The notes beneath the pieces are model-generated. The model was not told the DNA's origin. It saw only the letters and a program-made list of their open reading frames with translations, and searched no databases. From Prescottella equi (GTDB lineage: Bacteria; Actinomycetota; Actinomycetes; Mycobacteriales; Mycobacteriaceae), in contig NZ_JAIVAH010000003.1 of the NCBI RefSeq assembly GCF_020171745.1, positions 1 through 64,000 on the forward strand: 64,000 nucleotides of DNA, read 5' to 3'. The position numbers and the translations under genes are program-made. How positions within the stretch are numbered: position 1 is the stretch's first letter; the number at the start of each line of letters is the position of its first letter. Positions 10,883-18,813 of this stretch are shown here, one piece after another.

Positions 10883-11740
10883 TCACAGGCCGATCTTCAT
10901 GCCGGCACCGGCGTCGATCCGCAACTGCTGTCCCGTGACGTAGCGCGACTCGTCGGAGGCCAGGTACACGACGGCGTGCGAGATATCCTCCGGTTCGACC
11001 CACGGAATCGGCATCGCCTGCATGAACGGGAAGGTCACCGCCGCGTCCTCGGCGGTGGGATTCTCGAGGTCCGGCCGGAAGGTCTTGTACATCGGCGGGC
11101 TCTGCAACATGTCGGTGTTGCAGTTGGTCGGATGGATCGCGTTGACCCGGATCGAACTGGGCCCGAGGGTCAGCGCCAGCGAGTTCGTGTAGGCCTGAAT
11201 CATCTTCTTGGCCAACCCGTATCCGTCACCGCCCGGACCCTGCAGCGCCTGCTGACCATTGAAGCCGGTCTGCGGCACGAGGCCCGCCACCGAACCGATC
11301 GCGATCACCGAGGCGCCCGCCCCCAGGTACGGCAGCGCCGCGTGAACGGTGTTGACCACACCCACGAAGTCGACGTCGAACGCGTCGACGAACGCCTGCG
11401 GCGGCAGATGATTACCGAGCGGACAGATCCCCGCGTTGGCCACCACCACATCGAGGCGACCCAACTGCGCGACGGCATCGGACAGGCGCGCTTCGAGCTC
11501 CGCCCGATCCCGGACGTCCACCTTCGCGGCGACCGCCCTCCCGCCGGCCTTCTCGACCAACTGCACGGTCTCGGCCAGGTCCGCCTCGGTCGCGAGGGGG
11601 TACTCGTTGGTGCCGATGTCCGCACAGACGTCGAACGCGATGACGTCGGCACCCTCCTCCGCCAATCGAACCGCATGACTACGCCCCTGGCCCCGGGCGG
11701 CACCGGTCACCAGAACGACCTTGCCGGCAACTCTCTCCAC
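10883..11740 (-). CDS. Mycofactocin-type short-chain dehydrogenase/reductase
   Basis: The product is 285 aa. VTGAARGQGRSHAVRLAEEGAD is the hallmark N-terminus of the SDR subfamily that holds NAD tightly and depends on mycofactocin in Mycobacterium and Rhodococcus. The extra loop after the second strand (CADIGTNEYPLAT) is also typical. Catalytic residues are Ser in IGSVAG and Tyr/Lys in YGLAKK. The start is GTG at 11740 with AAGGGAG six bases upstream. It is divergent from the aldehyde dehydrogenase across a 119-base promoter region. It may pass electrons from an alcohol step to mycofactocin. The mycofactocin biosynthesis genes are not in this window. Confidence 0.88.
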   Translation of the reverse strand: MERVAGKVVLVTGAARGQGRSHAVRLAEEGADVIAFDVCADIGTNEYPLATEADLAETVQLVEKAGGRAVAAKVDVRDRAELEARLSDAVAQLGRLDVVVANAGICPLGNHLPPQAFVDAFDVDFVGVVNTVHAALPYLGAGASVIAIGSVAGLVPQTGFNGQQALQGPGGDGYGLAKKMIQAYTNSLALTLGPSSIRVNAIHPTNCNTDMLQSPPMYKTFRPDLENPTAEDAAVTFPFMQAMPIPWVEPEDISHAVVYLASDESRYVTGQQLRIDAGAGMKIGL

Positions 11741-11768
11741 GACTGCTCCCTTGCACTACGGCAATGGA

Positions 11769-11791
11769 TTCCGAATGACATTCCATCGGAA
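11769..11791. promoter_or_regulatory. Inverted repeat TTCCGA-N11-TCGGAA in the divergent promoter
   Basis: TTCCGA at 11769-11774 and TCGGAA at 11786-11791 lie between the divergent SDR and aldehyde dehydrogenase genes. This is separate from the TetR-like site and could be a second regulator site or the SDR promoter region. Confidence 0.4.
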
Positions 11792-11819
11792 CGGCATTGC
11801 TGGCGACATTTGTTCGTAC

Positions 11820-11839
11820 TATAGTCCAGACACCTGTCC
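11820..11839 (+). promoter_or_regulatory. aldA promoter with overlapping TetR-like operator
   Basis: TATAGT at 11820-11825 is a good -10 hexamer. AGACACCTGTCC at 11828-11839 contains GACA-CC-TGTC and would cover the expected transcription start. It matches the site in front of the TetR gene. GAAAGG at 11845-11850 is the ribosome site for ATG at 11860. Confidence 0.6.
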
Positions 11840-11859
11840 AGTCAGAAAGGTTTTGCGCA

Positions 11860-13332
11860 ATGACGCTTCGACCGACCGACAGCTCCGCGCTCCTCATCGA
11901 CGGCAAACTGGTACCGGGCTCGGGTGGCGTGTTCGAGGTGATCGATCCCGCCACCGAGGAGGTCGTGGGCAACGCGGCGGAGGGCACGGCTACCGACATG
12001 GACGCGGCGATCGCGGCGGCCCGCCGGGCCTTCGACGACACCGCCTGGTCGCGCGATCCAGCCTTCCGGGCACGGTGCCTGCGCCAGCTGCGGGACGCCC
12101 TGCAGTCACACATCGAGGAACTGCGCGAGATCACGATCGCCGAGGTGGGCGCACCCCGGATGCTCACCGCCGGACCGCAACTCGAAGGCCCGATCGCGGA
12201 CCTCGGTTACTTCGCCGACCTGGCCGAGTCGTACGCGTGGGAGTCCGATCTGGGCGTCGCCGCGCCGATGGGAATCAAGACCCGCCGCCGAATCCTCAAA
12301 GAGGCTGTCGGCGTGGTGGGAGCCGTCACGCCGTGGAACTTTCCGCACCAGATCAACTTCGCCAAGATCGGCCCCGCGCTCGCGGCCGGCAACACCGTCG
12401 TCCTCAAGCCGGCGCCGGACACCCCGTGGTGCGCGGCCCTGGTCGGCAAGGTCATCGCCGAGGAGACCGACATCCCGGCCGGCGTGATCAACATCGTCAC
12501 CTCGACAGATCACCGACTCGGCGCCCAGCTGGCCGAGGATCCGCGCGTCGACCTGATCTCGTTCACCGGCTCGACCGCGACCGGCAAGGCCGTCATGACG
12601 GCGGCCGCGCAGTCGCTGAAGAAGGTGTTCCTGGAATTGGGCGGCAAGTCCGCGTTCATCGTCCTCGACGACGCCGACCTGGCCGCGGGATGCGCGATCG
12701 CCGCGTTCACAGTGTGCACCCACGCCGGCCAGGGCTGCGCGATCACGACCCGCCTGCTGGTGCCGCGCGAACGTTACGACGAGGCCGTCGAGGCCACCGC
12801 CCGCACCATGGCGGGGATTCGGCCCGGCAACCCGGATTCACGCGGAACCGTCTGCGGCCCACTGATCTCCGCCCGCCAGCGTGCCCGCGTGGAGAGCTAC
12901 CTGAAGCTCGCCGTCGAGGAGGGCGGGACGATCGTCGTCGGCGGCGGCCGGCCCGCCGAGCACGAGCGCGGCTTCTTCGTCGAGCCCACCCTGATCTCCG
13001 GCCTCGACAATTCGTCCCGCGTGGCCCAGGAGGAGATCTTCGGGCCGGTGCTGGTGATCCTCCCCCACGACGGTGACGACGACGCGATTCGGATCGCCAA
13101 CGACTCCCCGTACGGCCTGTCCGGGTCCGTGTGGGGCACCGACCCCGACCGCGTCCGGCACGTGGTCGAGGGCGTGCGGACCGGGACGCTCGCCGTGAAC
13201 GGCGGCGTCTGGTATGCCGCGGACGCCCCGTTCGGCGGCTACAAGCAGTCCGGCATCGGCCGCGAGATGGGTGTGGCCGGCTTCGAGGAGTACCTGGAGA
13301 CCAAGCTCGTCGCGGAACCCGCGACCGACTAG
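11860..13332 (+). CDS. aldA: Aldehyde dehydrogenase (Rv0768/AldA-like)
   Basis: The product (490 aa) oxidises an aldehyde to the acid with NAD(P). VTPWNFP is the coenzyme site. FTGSTATGK is the glycine motif. The catalytic Glu is in LELGGKS and the catalytic Cys in HAGQGCAITTR (about residue 288). PFGGYKQSGIGRE closes the family signature. ATG at 11860 has GAAAGG nine bases upstream, which rules out the upstream extension to 11797. It begins the plus-strand arm whose order (ALDH, SDR, hydroxyisobutyrate dehydrogenase-like, CMD-like) is the same as Rv0768-Rv0771. It could process an aldehyde formed by the P450 or alcohol dehydrogenase steps. Confidence 0.93.
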   Translation: MTLRPTDSSALLIDGKLVPGSGGVFEVIDPATEEVVGNAAEGTATDMDAAIAAARRAFDDTAWSRDPAFRARCLRQLRDALQSHIEELREITIAEVGAPRMLTAGPQLEGPIADLGYFADLAESYAWESDLGVAAPMGIKTRRRILKEAVGVVGAVTPWNFPHQINFAKIGPALAAGNTVVLKPAPDTPWCAALVGKVIAEETDIPAGVINIVTSTDHRLGAQLAEDPRVDLISFTGSTATGKAVMTAAAQSLKKVFLELGGKSAFIVLDDADLAAGCAIAAFTVCTHAGQGCAITTRLLVPRERYDEAVEATARTMAGIRPGNPDSRGTVCGPLISARQRARVESYLKLAVEEGGTIVVGGGRPAEHERGFFVEPTLISGLDNSSRVAQEEIFGPVLVILPHDGDDDAIRIANDSPYGLSGSVWGTDPDRVRHVVEGVRTGTLAVNGGVWYAADAPFGGYKQSGIGREMGVAGFEEYLETKLVAEPATD

Positions 13333-13359
13333 CCGAATTCGACGACAGGAGACAAGCAG

Positions 13360-14109
13360 ATGGGACGTTTCGACGGACGCACCGCCATCGTCACCGGCGC
13401 CGCCCAGGGCATCGGCGAGGGGTATGCCCGGGCACTGGCCGCCGAGGGCGCCGACGTGGTCGTCGCCGACCTCAACCGTGAACTGGGCGAGACCGTCGCC
13501 AAGCAGATCACCTCCGACGGGGGCTCTGCCGTGTTCAAGGAAGTCGATGTGGCCGAGCCGGATTCGGCGCTGGAGCTGGCGTCGTTCACGATCGAGAGGT
13601 TCGGCCGCATCGACCACCTCGTGAACAACGCGGCGATCTACGGCGGCATGAAGCTCGACTCGCTGCTCACGGTGCCGTGGGACTACTACAAGAAGTTCAT
13701 GAGCGTGAACATGGACGGCGCGCTCAACGTGTGCCGCGCCGTGGTGCCGCACATGCGCGCGAGCGGCGGGTCGATCGTCAACCAGTCGTCCACCGCGGCC
13801 TGGGTGTACTCCAACTTCTACGGGCTGGCGAAGGTCGGGATCAACGGCCTCACCCAGCAGCTCGCGTTCGAGCTCGGCTGGTCGAACATCCGGATCAACG
13901 CGATCGCCCCGGGCCCGATCGACACCGAGGCCACCCGCACGGTGACCCCCGGCAACATCGTCGCGGACATGGTCAAGCGGATTCCGCTGCAGCGCATGGG
14001 CACTCCCGACGACCTCGTCGGCATGTGCCTGTTCCTGCTGTCCGACGAGGCGAGCTGGATCACCGGCCAGATCTTCAACGTCGACGGCGGGCAGGTGATC
14101 CGGTCGTGA
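13360..14109 (+). CDS. Short-chain dehydrogenase/reductase (Rv0769-like)
   Basis: The product is 249 aa with the classical SDR layout: VTGAAQGIGEG for NAD(P), NNAA in the fourth strand, the catalytic Ser in NQSSTA and Tyr/Lys in YGLAKVG. AGGAGA lies just upstream of ATG 13360. It follows the aldehyde dehydrogenase by 27 bases and overlaps the next gene at GTGA. Position matches M. tuberculosis Rv0769. The substrate is unknown. Confidence 0.92.
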   Translation: MGRFDGRTAIVTGAAQGIGEGYARALAAEGADVVVADLNRELGETVAKQITSDGGSAVFKEVDVAEPDSALELASFTIERFGRIDHLVNNAAIYGGMKLDSLLTVPWDYYKKFMSVNMDGALNVCRAVVPHMRASGGSIVNQSSTAAWVYSNFYGLAKVGINGLTQQLAFELGWSNIRINAIAPGPIDTEATRTVTPGNIVADMVKRIPLQRMGTPDDLVGMCLFLLSDEASWITGQIFNVDGGQVIRS

Positions 14110-15005
14110 GCGAACCCACCCGCACGGTCGGCCACATCGGCCTGGGGAACATGGGCGCCGCGATGGCCACCAGACTGCTCGAACGTCCGGGCACGCTGGT
14201 GGTGTGCGACGCCCGTCCCGAGGCCGTCGAACCGTTCACGAAGGCGGGCGCGACGGCGGTCTCGACACCGGCCCAGGTCGCGGACCGCGCGTCGGTGATC
14301 TCGGTGACCGTGCTCGACGACGCCCAGGTCCGCGATGTCGTCGCCGGGCCGGACGGGATCCTGTCCACGGCCCGGCCCGGCACGGTGATCGCGGTGCACT
14401 CGACGATCAGCGACACGACGGCCACCGAACTGGCCGCAACGTGCCGGGCCAAGAGCGTCGACCTGATCGACGCCCCGGTCAGCGGCGGGGCACCCGGCGC
14501 GCAGCAGGGCCGGTTGGCCGTCATGGTCGGCGGCAGCGACGAGGCGTTCGAGGCGGTGCGTGAACCGTTCGGCTACTTCGCCGAACTGGTGATCCACGCC
14601 GGACCTGTCGGCGCCGGAACGCGGATGAAGCTGGCGCGCAACCTGCTTCACTTTGTCTCGTTCACCGCGGCGTGCGAGGCGCAGCGACTCGCCGAGGCCG
14701 CCGGCATCGACATTCGCAAGCTCGGCAAGGTCGTCCGGCACACCGACGCGATCACCGGCGGCGCGGGGGCGATCATGCTGCGCGACACGACCGCGCCGGT
14801 CGCCGAGGACGATCCGTGGTTCTCGATCCTCTCCCACGTCCGCAACCTCGGGGAGAAGGACCTCGCGCTGGCGCTGGGCCTGGGCGACCGGTTCGACGTC
14901 GACCTCCCCCTCGCCACCCGGGCACTCGCCGGCCTCGGCACCGGACTCGGGGTCGGCACCGGAACCGTTGCCGACCAGTCCGCCCACACCAAGGAGAACG
15001 CATGA
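14106..15005 (+). CDS. 3-hydroxyisobutyrate dehydrogenase family protein (Rv0770-like)
   Basis: The product is 299 aa from GTG at 14106, which overlaps the SDR stop (GTGA). GHIGLGNMGAAMATRLLERP is the N-terminal dinucleotide-binding fold. DAPVSGGAPGAQQGRLAVMVGG is the substrate-binding signature. The catalytic Lys lies in the later helix GTRMKLARNLLHF. The family oxidises beta-hydroxy acids. Here it sits in the conserved CYP51-linked operon and overlaps the next start (ATGA). Confidence 0.92.
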   Translation: MSEPTRTVGHIGLGNMGAAMATRLLERPGTLVVCDARPEAVEPFTKAGATAVSTPAQVADRASVISVTVLDDAQVRDVVAGPDGILSTARPGTVIAVHSTISDTTATELAATCRAKSVDLIDAPVSGGAPGAQQGRLAVMVGGSDEAFEAVREPFGYFAELVIHAGPVGAGTRMKLARNLLHFVSFTAACEAQRLAEAAGIDIRKLGKVVRHTDAITGGAGAIMLRDTTAPVAEDDPWFSILSHVRNLGEKDLALALGLGDRFDVDLPLATRALAGLGTGLGVGTGTVADQSAHTKENA

Positions 15006-15418
15006 GCGACCACAACGGCGATGCCGCCACGTCGGAGCGCCGCAAGCGCGGTGTCGCAATGATGAACCAGGTGTACGGCTGGGAGATGCCGGCGGACGTG
15101 CCGGGCGACTTCTTCGCCGTCACCGCCGACCACCTCTTCGCCGACGTCTGGACCCGCCCGGGCCTGAGCCTGCGCGACCGGCGCCTGCTGCTGCTCGGAG
15201 CGATCGCCGCGCAGGGGCAGACCGACGTCGCGAAGATCCAGATCAATGCCGCGCTGGGCAACGAGGAACTGACCGAACAGCAGATCGAGGAGGCCGCGAT
15301 CTTCCTCTGCCACTACGTCGGCTGGCCGCTGGGCACCGGGCTGAACAACGCGCTGATCTCGGTCAAGGCCGAGCGCCGCAAGGCCGCGCGGGCGGCGGAG
15401 AAGCAGCGATCCGAGTAA
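15002..15418 (+). CDS. Carboxymuconolactone decarboxylase family protein (Rv0771-like)
   Basis: The product is 138 aa, all-helical, and matches Rv0771 in size and place. FADVWTRPGLSLRDRRLLLLGAIAA and a helix ending FLCHYVGWPLG are typical of the family. It lacks the CxxC pair of AhpD-type peroxidases (only one Cys in CHYVG), so a decarboxylase- or hydrolase-like role is likelier than a redox one. The start ATG overlaps the previous stop. It is the last gene of the plus arm. Confidence 0.9.
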   Translation: MSDHNGDAATSERRKRGVAMMNQVYGWEMPADVPGDFFAVTADHLFADVWTRPGLSLRDRRLLLLGAIAAQGQTDVAKIQINAALGNEELTEQQIEEAAIFLCHYVGWPLGTGLNNALISVKAERRKAARAAEKQRSE

Positions 15419-15468
15419 CTCCGCGCGATTCGGGCACGCCGCCCGCCCGATACGCGGATACTGATTTA

Positions 15469-15482
15469 TAGAACACGTTCTA
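15469..15482. promoter_or_regulatory. KstR-type operator (TAGAACACGTTCTA)
   Basis: This 14-base site fits the KstR consensus TnnAACnnGTTnnA exactly and has full dyad symmetry outside the central two bases. It lies 27 bases before the ATG of the flavoprotein gene, in the promoter region. KstR represses cholesterol-ring and side-chain catabolic genes in mycobacteria and rhodococci. Confidence 0.8.
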
Positions 15483-15508
15483 CCCGATGCGCGAAAGGAT
15501 CCACCTCC

Positions 15509-16990
15509 ATGTCAGAGTCGACGTCCGCGGCCACGCCGGTCCGTCCCCTGTCCGCCGAAACCATCGAGACCTGGGACTACGAGGCCGACGTCGTGATCGC
15601 CGGCTACGGCATCGCCGGAGTCAGTGCTGCCGTCGAGGCGGCCCGGGCAGGCGCGGAGGTGCTTGTCCTGGAGCGCGCCGGCGGTTGGGGTGGCGCGGCC
15701 TCGCTCGCGGGCGGGTTCATCTACATGGGCGGCGGCACGCCGCTGCAGAAGGCACTCGGGTTCGACGACACCCCCGAGAACATGAAGACCTTCATGATGG
15801 CGGCGCTCGGACCCGGCGCCGACGAAGCGAAGATCACCGACTACTGCGAGGGCAGCGTCGACCACTACAACTGGCTGGTCGAGTGCGGCGTCCCGTTCAA
15901 GGAGAGCTTCTACGGCCAGCCCGGCTGGGAGACGCCGTACGACGACGGCCTGATGTACTCGGGCGGCGAGAACGCGGCGCCGTTCAACACCATCGCCACC
16001 CCCGCCCCACGCGGGCACATCCCGCAGATGGCCGACAAGAAGGTGGGTGAGAAGGGCGGCGGCTACATGCTGATGAAGCCGCTGGTCGAGACCGCCGAGA
16101 AGCTCGGGGTACAGGCCCAGTACGACATGCGGGTGCAGACCCTGGTCACCGATGCCACCGGCCGCGTCGTCGGCGTGCAGGCCAAGCAGTACGGCAAGGA
16201 CGTCGTGGTCCGGGCGCGCAAGGGCGTCGTGCTGGCCACCGGCAGCTTCGCCTACAACAAGGACATGGTCGAGGCGTTCGCGCCCCGCCTGATCGGACGT
16301 CCGGGCGCCGCGATCGAGGAGCACGACGGCCGCTCGATCCGGATGGCCCAGGCCCTCGGAGCCGATCTCGCGCACATGGACGCCACCGAGGTCGCGTTCT
16401 TCGGCGATCCGCAGATGATGGTCCGCGGCATCCTGGTCAACGGGCGCGGGCAGCGCTACGTCAACGAGGACACCTATCCGGGACGGATCGGTCAGCTCAC
16501 GCTGCTGCAGAACGACAATCAGGCCTACCTGATCATCGACGAGGACTCCTACGAGGAGGCGAAGACGACGCCGAGTTCGACGCCGTTCTTCCGGTTCCAG
16601 CCCAAGTGGGTCGCCGAGACCGTCGAGGAACTCGAGTCCGAGATGGGGCTGCCGGAGGGCACCCTGCAGGCCACGGTCGAGGTCTACAACAAGCACGCCG
16701 CGAACGGGCAGGACCCGGTGCTCGGCAAGAAGCCGGAGTGGGTCAAGCCGATCGGGTCGCCGATCGCGGCACTGGACCTGCGCAACTACACCGCCGGCTT
16801 CACGCTCGGCGGCCTGCGCACCAACACCGCGTCCGAGGTGCTGCACGTATCGGGCGATCCGATTCCGGGGCTGTTCGCCGCCGGACGGTGCACCGCGGGC
16901 GTCTGCGCGTGGGGCTACGCGTCCGGCACTTCGCTCGGCGACGGCAGCTTCTTCGGCCGTCGGGCCGGCATCAGTGCCGCGAAGGGCTGA
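15509..16990 (+). CDS. FAD-binding dehydrogenase, ketosteroid dehydrogenase/fumarate reductase family
   Basis: The product is 493 aa. DVVIAGYGIAGVSAAVEAARAG is the N-terminal FAD-binding fold and VVLATGSFAYNKDMV a second flavin segment. The C-terminal GLFAAGRCTAGVCAWGYASGTSLGDGSFFGRRAG closes the FAD domain. The family takes hydrogens from steroid rings (KstD, delta-4 dehydrogenases) or reduces enoates. Ribosome site GAAAGG precedes ATG 15509. A perfect KstR box lies just upstream, which supports a steroid-linked role. The exact reaction is not clear from sequence. A strong terminator follows the gene. Confidence 0.88.
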   Translation: MSESTSAATPVRPLSAETIETWDYEADVVIAGYGIAGVSAAVEAARAGAEVLVLERAGGWGGAASLAGGFIYMGGGTPLQKALGFDDTPENMKTFMMAALGPGADEAKITDYCEGSVDHYNWLVECGVPFKESFYGQPGWETPYDDGLMYSGGENAAPFNTIATPAPRGHIPQMADKKVGEKGGGYMLMKPLVETAEKLGVQAQYDMRVQTLVTDATGRVVGVQAKQYGKDVVVRARKGVVLATGSFAYNKDMVEAFAPRLIGRPGAAIEEHDGRSIRMAQALGADLAHMDATEVAFFGDPQMMVRGILVNGRGQRYVNEDTYPGRIGQLTLLQNDNQAYLIIDEDSYEEAKTTPSSTPFFRFQPKWVAETVEELESEMGLPEGTLQATVEVYNKHAANGQDPVLGKKPEWVKPIGSPIAALDLRNYTAGFTLGGLRTNTASEVLHVSGDPIPGLFAAGRCTAGVCAWGYASGTSLGDGSFFGRRAGISAAKG

Positions 16991-17003
16991 CCGCGAACTG
17001 ACA

Positions 17004-17043
17004 CTGCGGACATGCCGGATCAATCGGTCCGGCATGTCCGCAG
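17004..17043 (+). terminator. Hairpin terminator after the flavoprotein gene
   Basis: CTGCGGACATGCCGGA at 17004-17019 pairs perfectly with 17028-17043 over 16 bp around an 8-base loop. It starts 14 bases after the stop codon. There is no long T-run, which is common for actinobacterial terminators. Confidence 0.8.
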
Positions 17044-17130
17044 CTGCTGACCTCGGCCGTTCGAGGGTGGATACTCGGAGGGGACCGTCGCCCCGCACGG
17101 GGCGTAGTCCAGCCGTCCGGGGATGCGCCC

Positions 17131-18813
17131 ATGACCGACGTCGAGACTGCCGACGGGAACGATCTCGTCGTCGATGCGCTCGAAAACAACGGAGTCACAA
17201 CGATCTACGGGGTCGTCGGGATCCCGGTCACCGATCTCGCCCGAACCGCACAGGCCCGCGGCATCCGCTACCTCGGTTTCCGTAACGAGCAGGCCGCCGG
17301 GCACGCGGCCGCCGCAGCGGGTTTCCTGACCGGCCGGCCCGGCGTCTGTCTCACGGTGTCGGCGCCGGGATTCCTCAACGGCCTCGTCGCGCTCGCGAAC
17401 GCCACCACCGACTGCTTCCCGATGATCCAGATCAGCGGGTCCAGCGACCGGTCGATCATCGACCTGCGGCAGGGCGACTACGAGGAACTCGATCAGCTCG
17501 CGGCGGCTCGCCCGTTCGCGAAGGCCGCATACCGCGTCGACTCCCCCGACCTCATCGGGGTGGGCGTCGGGCGGGCGATCCGGGCCGCGGTGTCCGGACG
17601 CCCGGGCGGCGTCTACCTGGATCTGCCGGCCCGCGTCCTGGCCGCGACCGCGCCCCGCGCGCCGCGTCCCCCGCTGGTCGATCCGGCGCCGCGCCAATTG
17701 CCCGCGCCCGAGTCGGTCGAGCGGGCCGTCACGCTGCTCGAGCAGGCCGAGCGTCCGCTGATCCTGCTCGGCAAGGGCGCCGCGTACGCCCGCGCCGACA
17801 CCGAGATCCGCGCATTCGTCGAGGCCACCGGCGCCCCGTTCCTGCCGATGTCGATGGCCAAGGGGCTGCTGCCCGACGACCATCCACAGTCCGCGGCGGC
17901 GGCCCGCTCGCTGGTGCTCGGCAGCGCCGACGTGGTGGTGCTCGTCGGCGCGCGGCTCAACTGGATGCTCGAGCACGGCCGCTCGCCCCGGTGGTCCCCC
18001 GACGCCCGGTTCGTCCAACTCGACGTCTGCCCCACCGAGTTCGACAGCAACCGGCCGATCGCCGCCCCGGTTGCCGGCGACATCGCGTCCTCGATGACGG
18101 CGCTGCTGGCGGCGTTGCGGCCCGGCGCGGTCACGCCATCACCGGAGTGGCTCGCCGAGATCGCGGCGAAGAAGCAGGCGAACACCGCGAAGATGGAGGC
18201 GCGGCTGCGCGCCGACGTGCATCCGATGAACTTCGCCGTCGCGCTACGCGCGGTACGGGACGTCCTCGCCGCCCATCCCGACGTGATCGTCGTCAGCGAG
18301 GGCGCGAACACCCTCGACAACGCGCGCAACATCATTCCGATCCACCGGCCGCGGCACCGGCTCGACACCGGGACGTGGGGTGTGATGGGCGTCGGACTCG
18401 GGTATGCGATCGCCGCCGCTGTCGAGACCGGGTCGCCGGTGGTCGCGATCGAGGGCGACAGCGCGTTCGGGTTCAGCGGCATGGAGATCGAGACGATCTG
18501 CCGGTACCGACTGCCCGTCGTCGTGCTGGTGTTCAACAACGGCGGCGTGTACCGGGGCGACGAGACCAACGCGCATTCGACGGATCCGGCGCCGACGGTG
18601 CTGCTGCACTCGAGCCGGTACGACACGCTGATCGAGGCGTTCGGCGGCGTCGGCTACCACGCGGAGACGCCCGACGAGGTGACCGCGGCGCTGCGGTCGG
18701 CACTGGCCTCGGGTGAGCCCGCGCTGATCGACTGCGTCATCGATCCGGCCGTCGGCACCGAAAGCGGCCACCTGCAGAAGCTCAATCGCCCGGCGCACGA
18801 GGAGGAAACATGA
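17131..18813 (+). CDS. oxc: Oxalyl-CoA decarboxylase (thiamine diphosphate enzyme)
   Basis: The product (560 aa) should convert oxalyl-CoA to formyl-CoA and CO2. The N-terminal domain holds the thiamine-activating Glu in GFRNEQAAGHAAAAAG. The segment CLTVSAPGFLNGLVALANAT, followed by the pattern SGSSDRSIIDLRQGDYEELD, is characteristic of oxalyl-CoA decarboxylases. The C-terminal EGDSAFGFSGMEIETICRY followed by NNGG is the GDG-N(27) thiamine/Mg site. It overlaps the CoA-transferase gene at ATGA, forming an oxalate-degrading pair. It sits behind a strong terminator, so it probably has its own promoter in 17044-17130. Confidence 0.93.
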   Translation: MTDVETADGNDLVVDALENNGVTTIYGVVGIPVTDLARTAQARGIRYLGFRNEQAAGHAAAAAGFLTGRPGVCLTVSAPGFLNGLVALANATTDCFPMIQISGSSDRSIIDLRQGDYEELDQLAAARPFAKAAYRVDSPDLIGVGVGRAIRAAVSGRPGGVYLDLPARVLAATAPRAPRPPLVDPAPRQLPAPESVERAVTLLEQAERPLILLGKGAAYARADTEIRAFVEATGAPFLPMSMAKGLLPDDHPQSAAAARSLVLGSADVVVLVGARLNWMLEHGRSPRWSPDARFVQLDVCPTEFDSNRPIAAPVAGDIASSMTALLAALRPGAVTPSPEWLAEIAAKKQANTAKMEARLRADVHPMNFAVALRAVRDVLAAHPDVIVVSEGANTLDNARNIIPIHRPRHRLDTGTWGVMGVGLGYAIAAAVETGSPVVAIEGDSAFGFSGMEIETICRYRLPVVVLVFNNGGVYRGDETNAHSTDPAPTVLLHSSRYDTLIEAFGGVGYHAETPDEVTAALRSALASGEPALIDCVIDPAVGTESGHLQKLNRPAHEEET

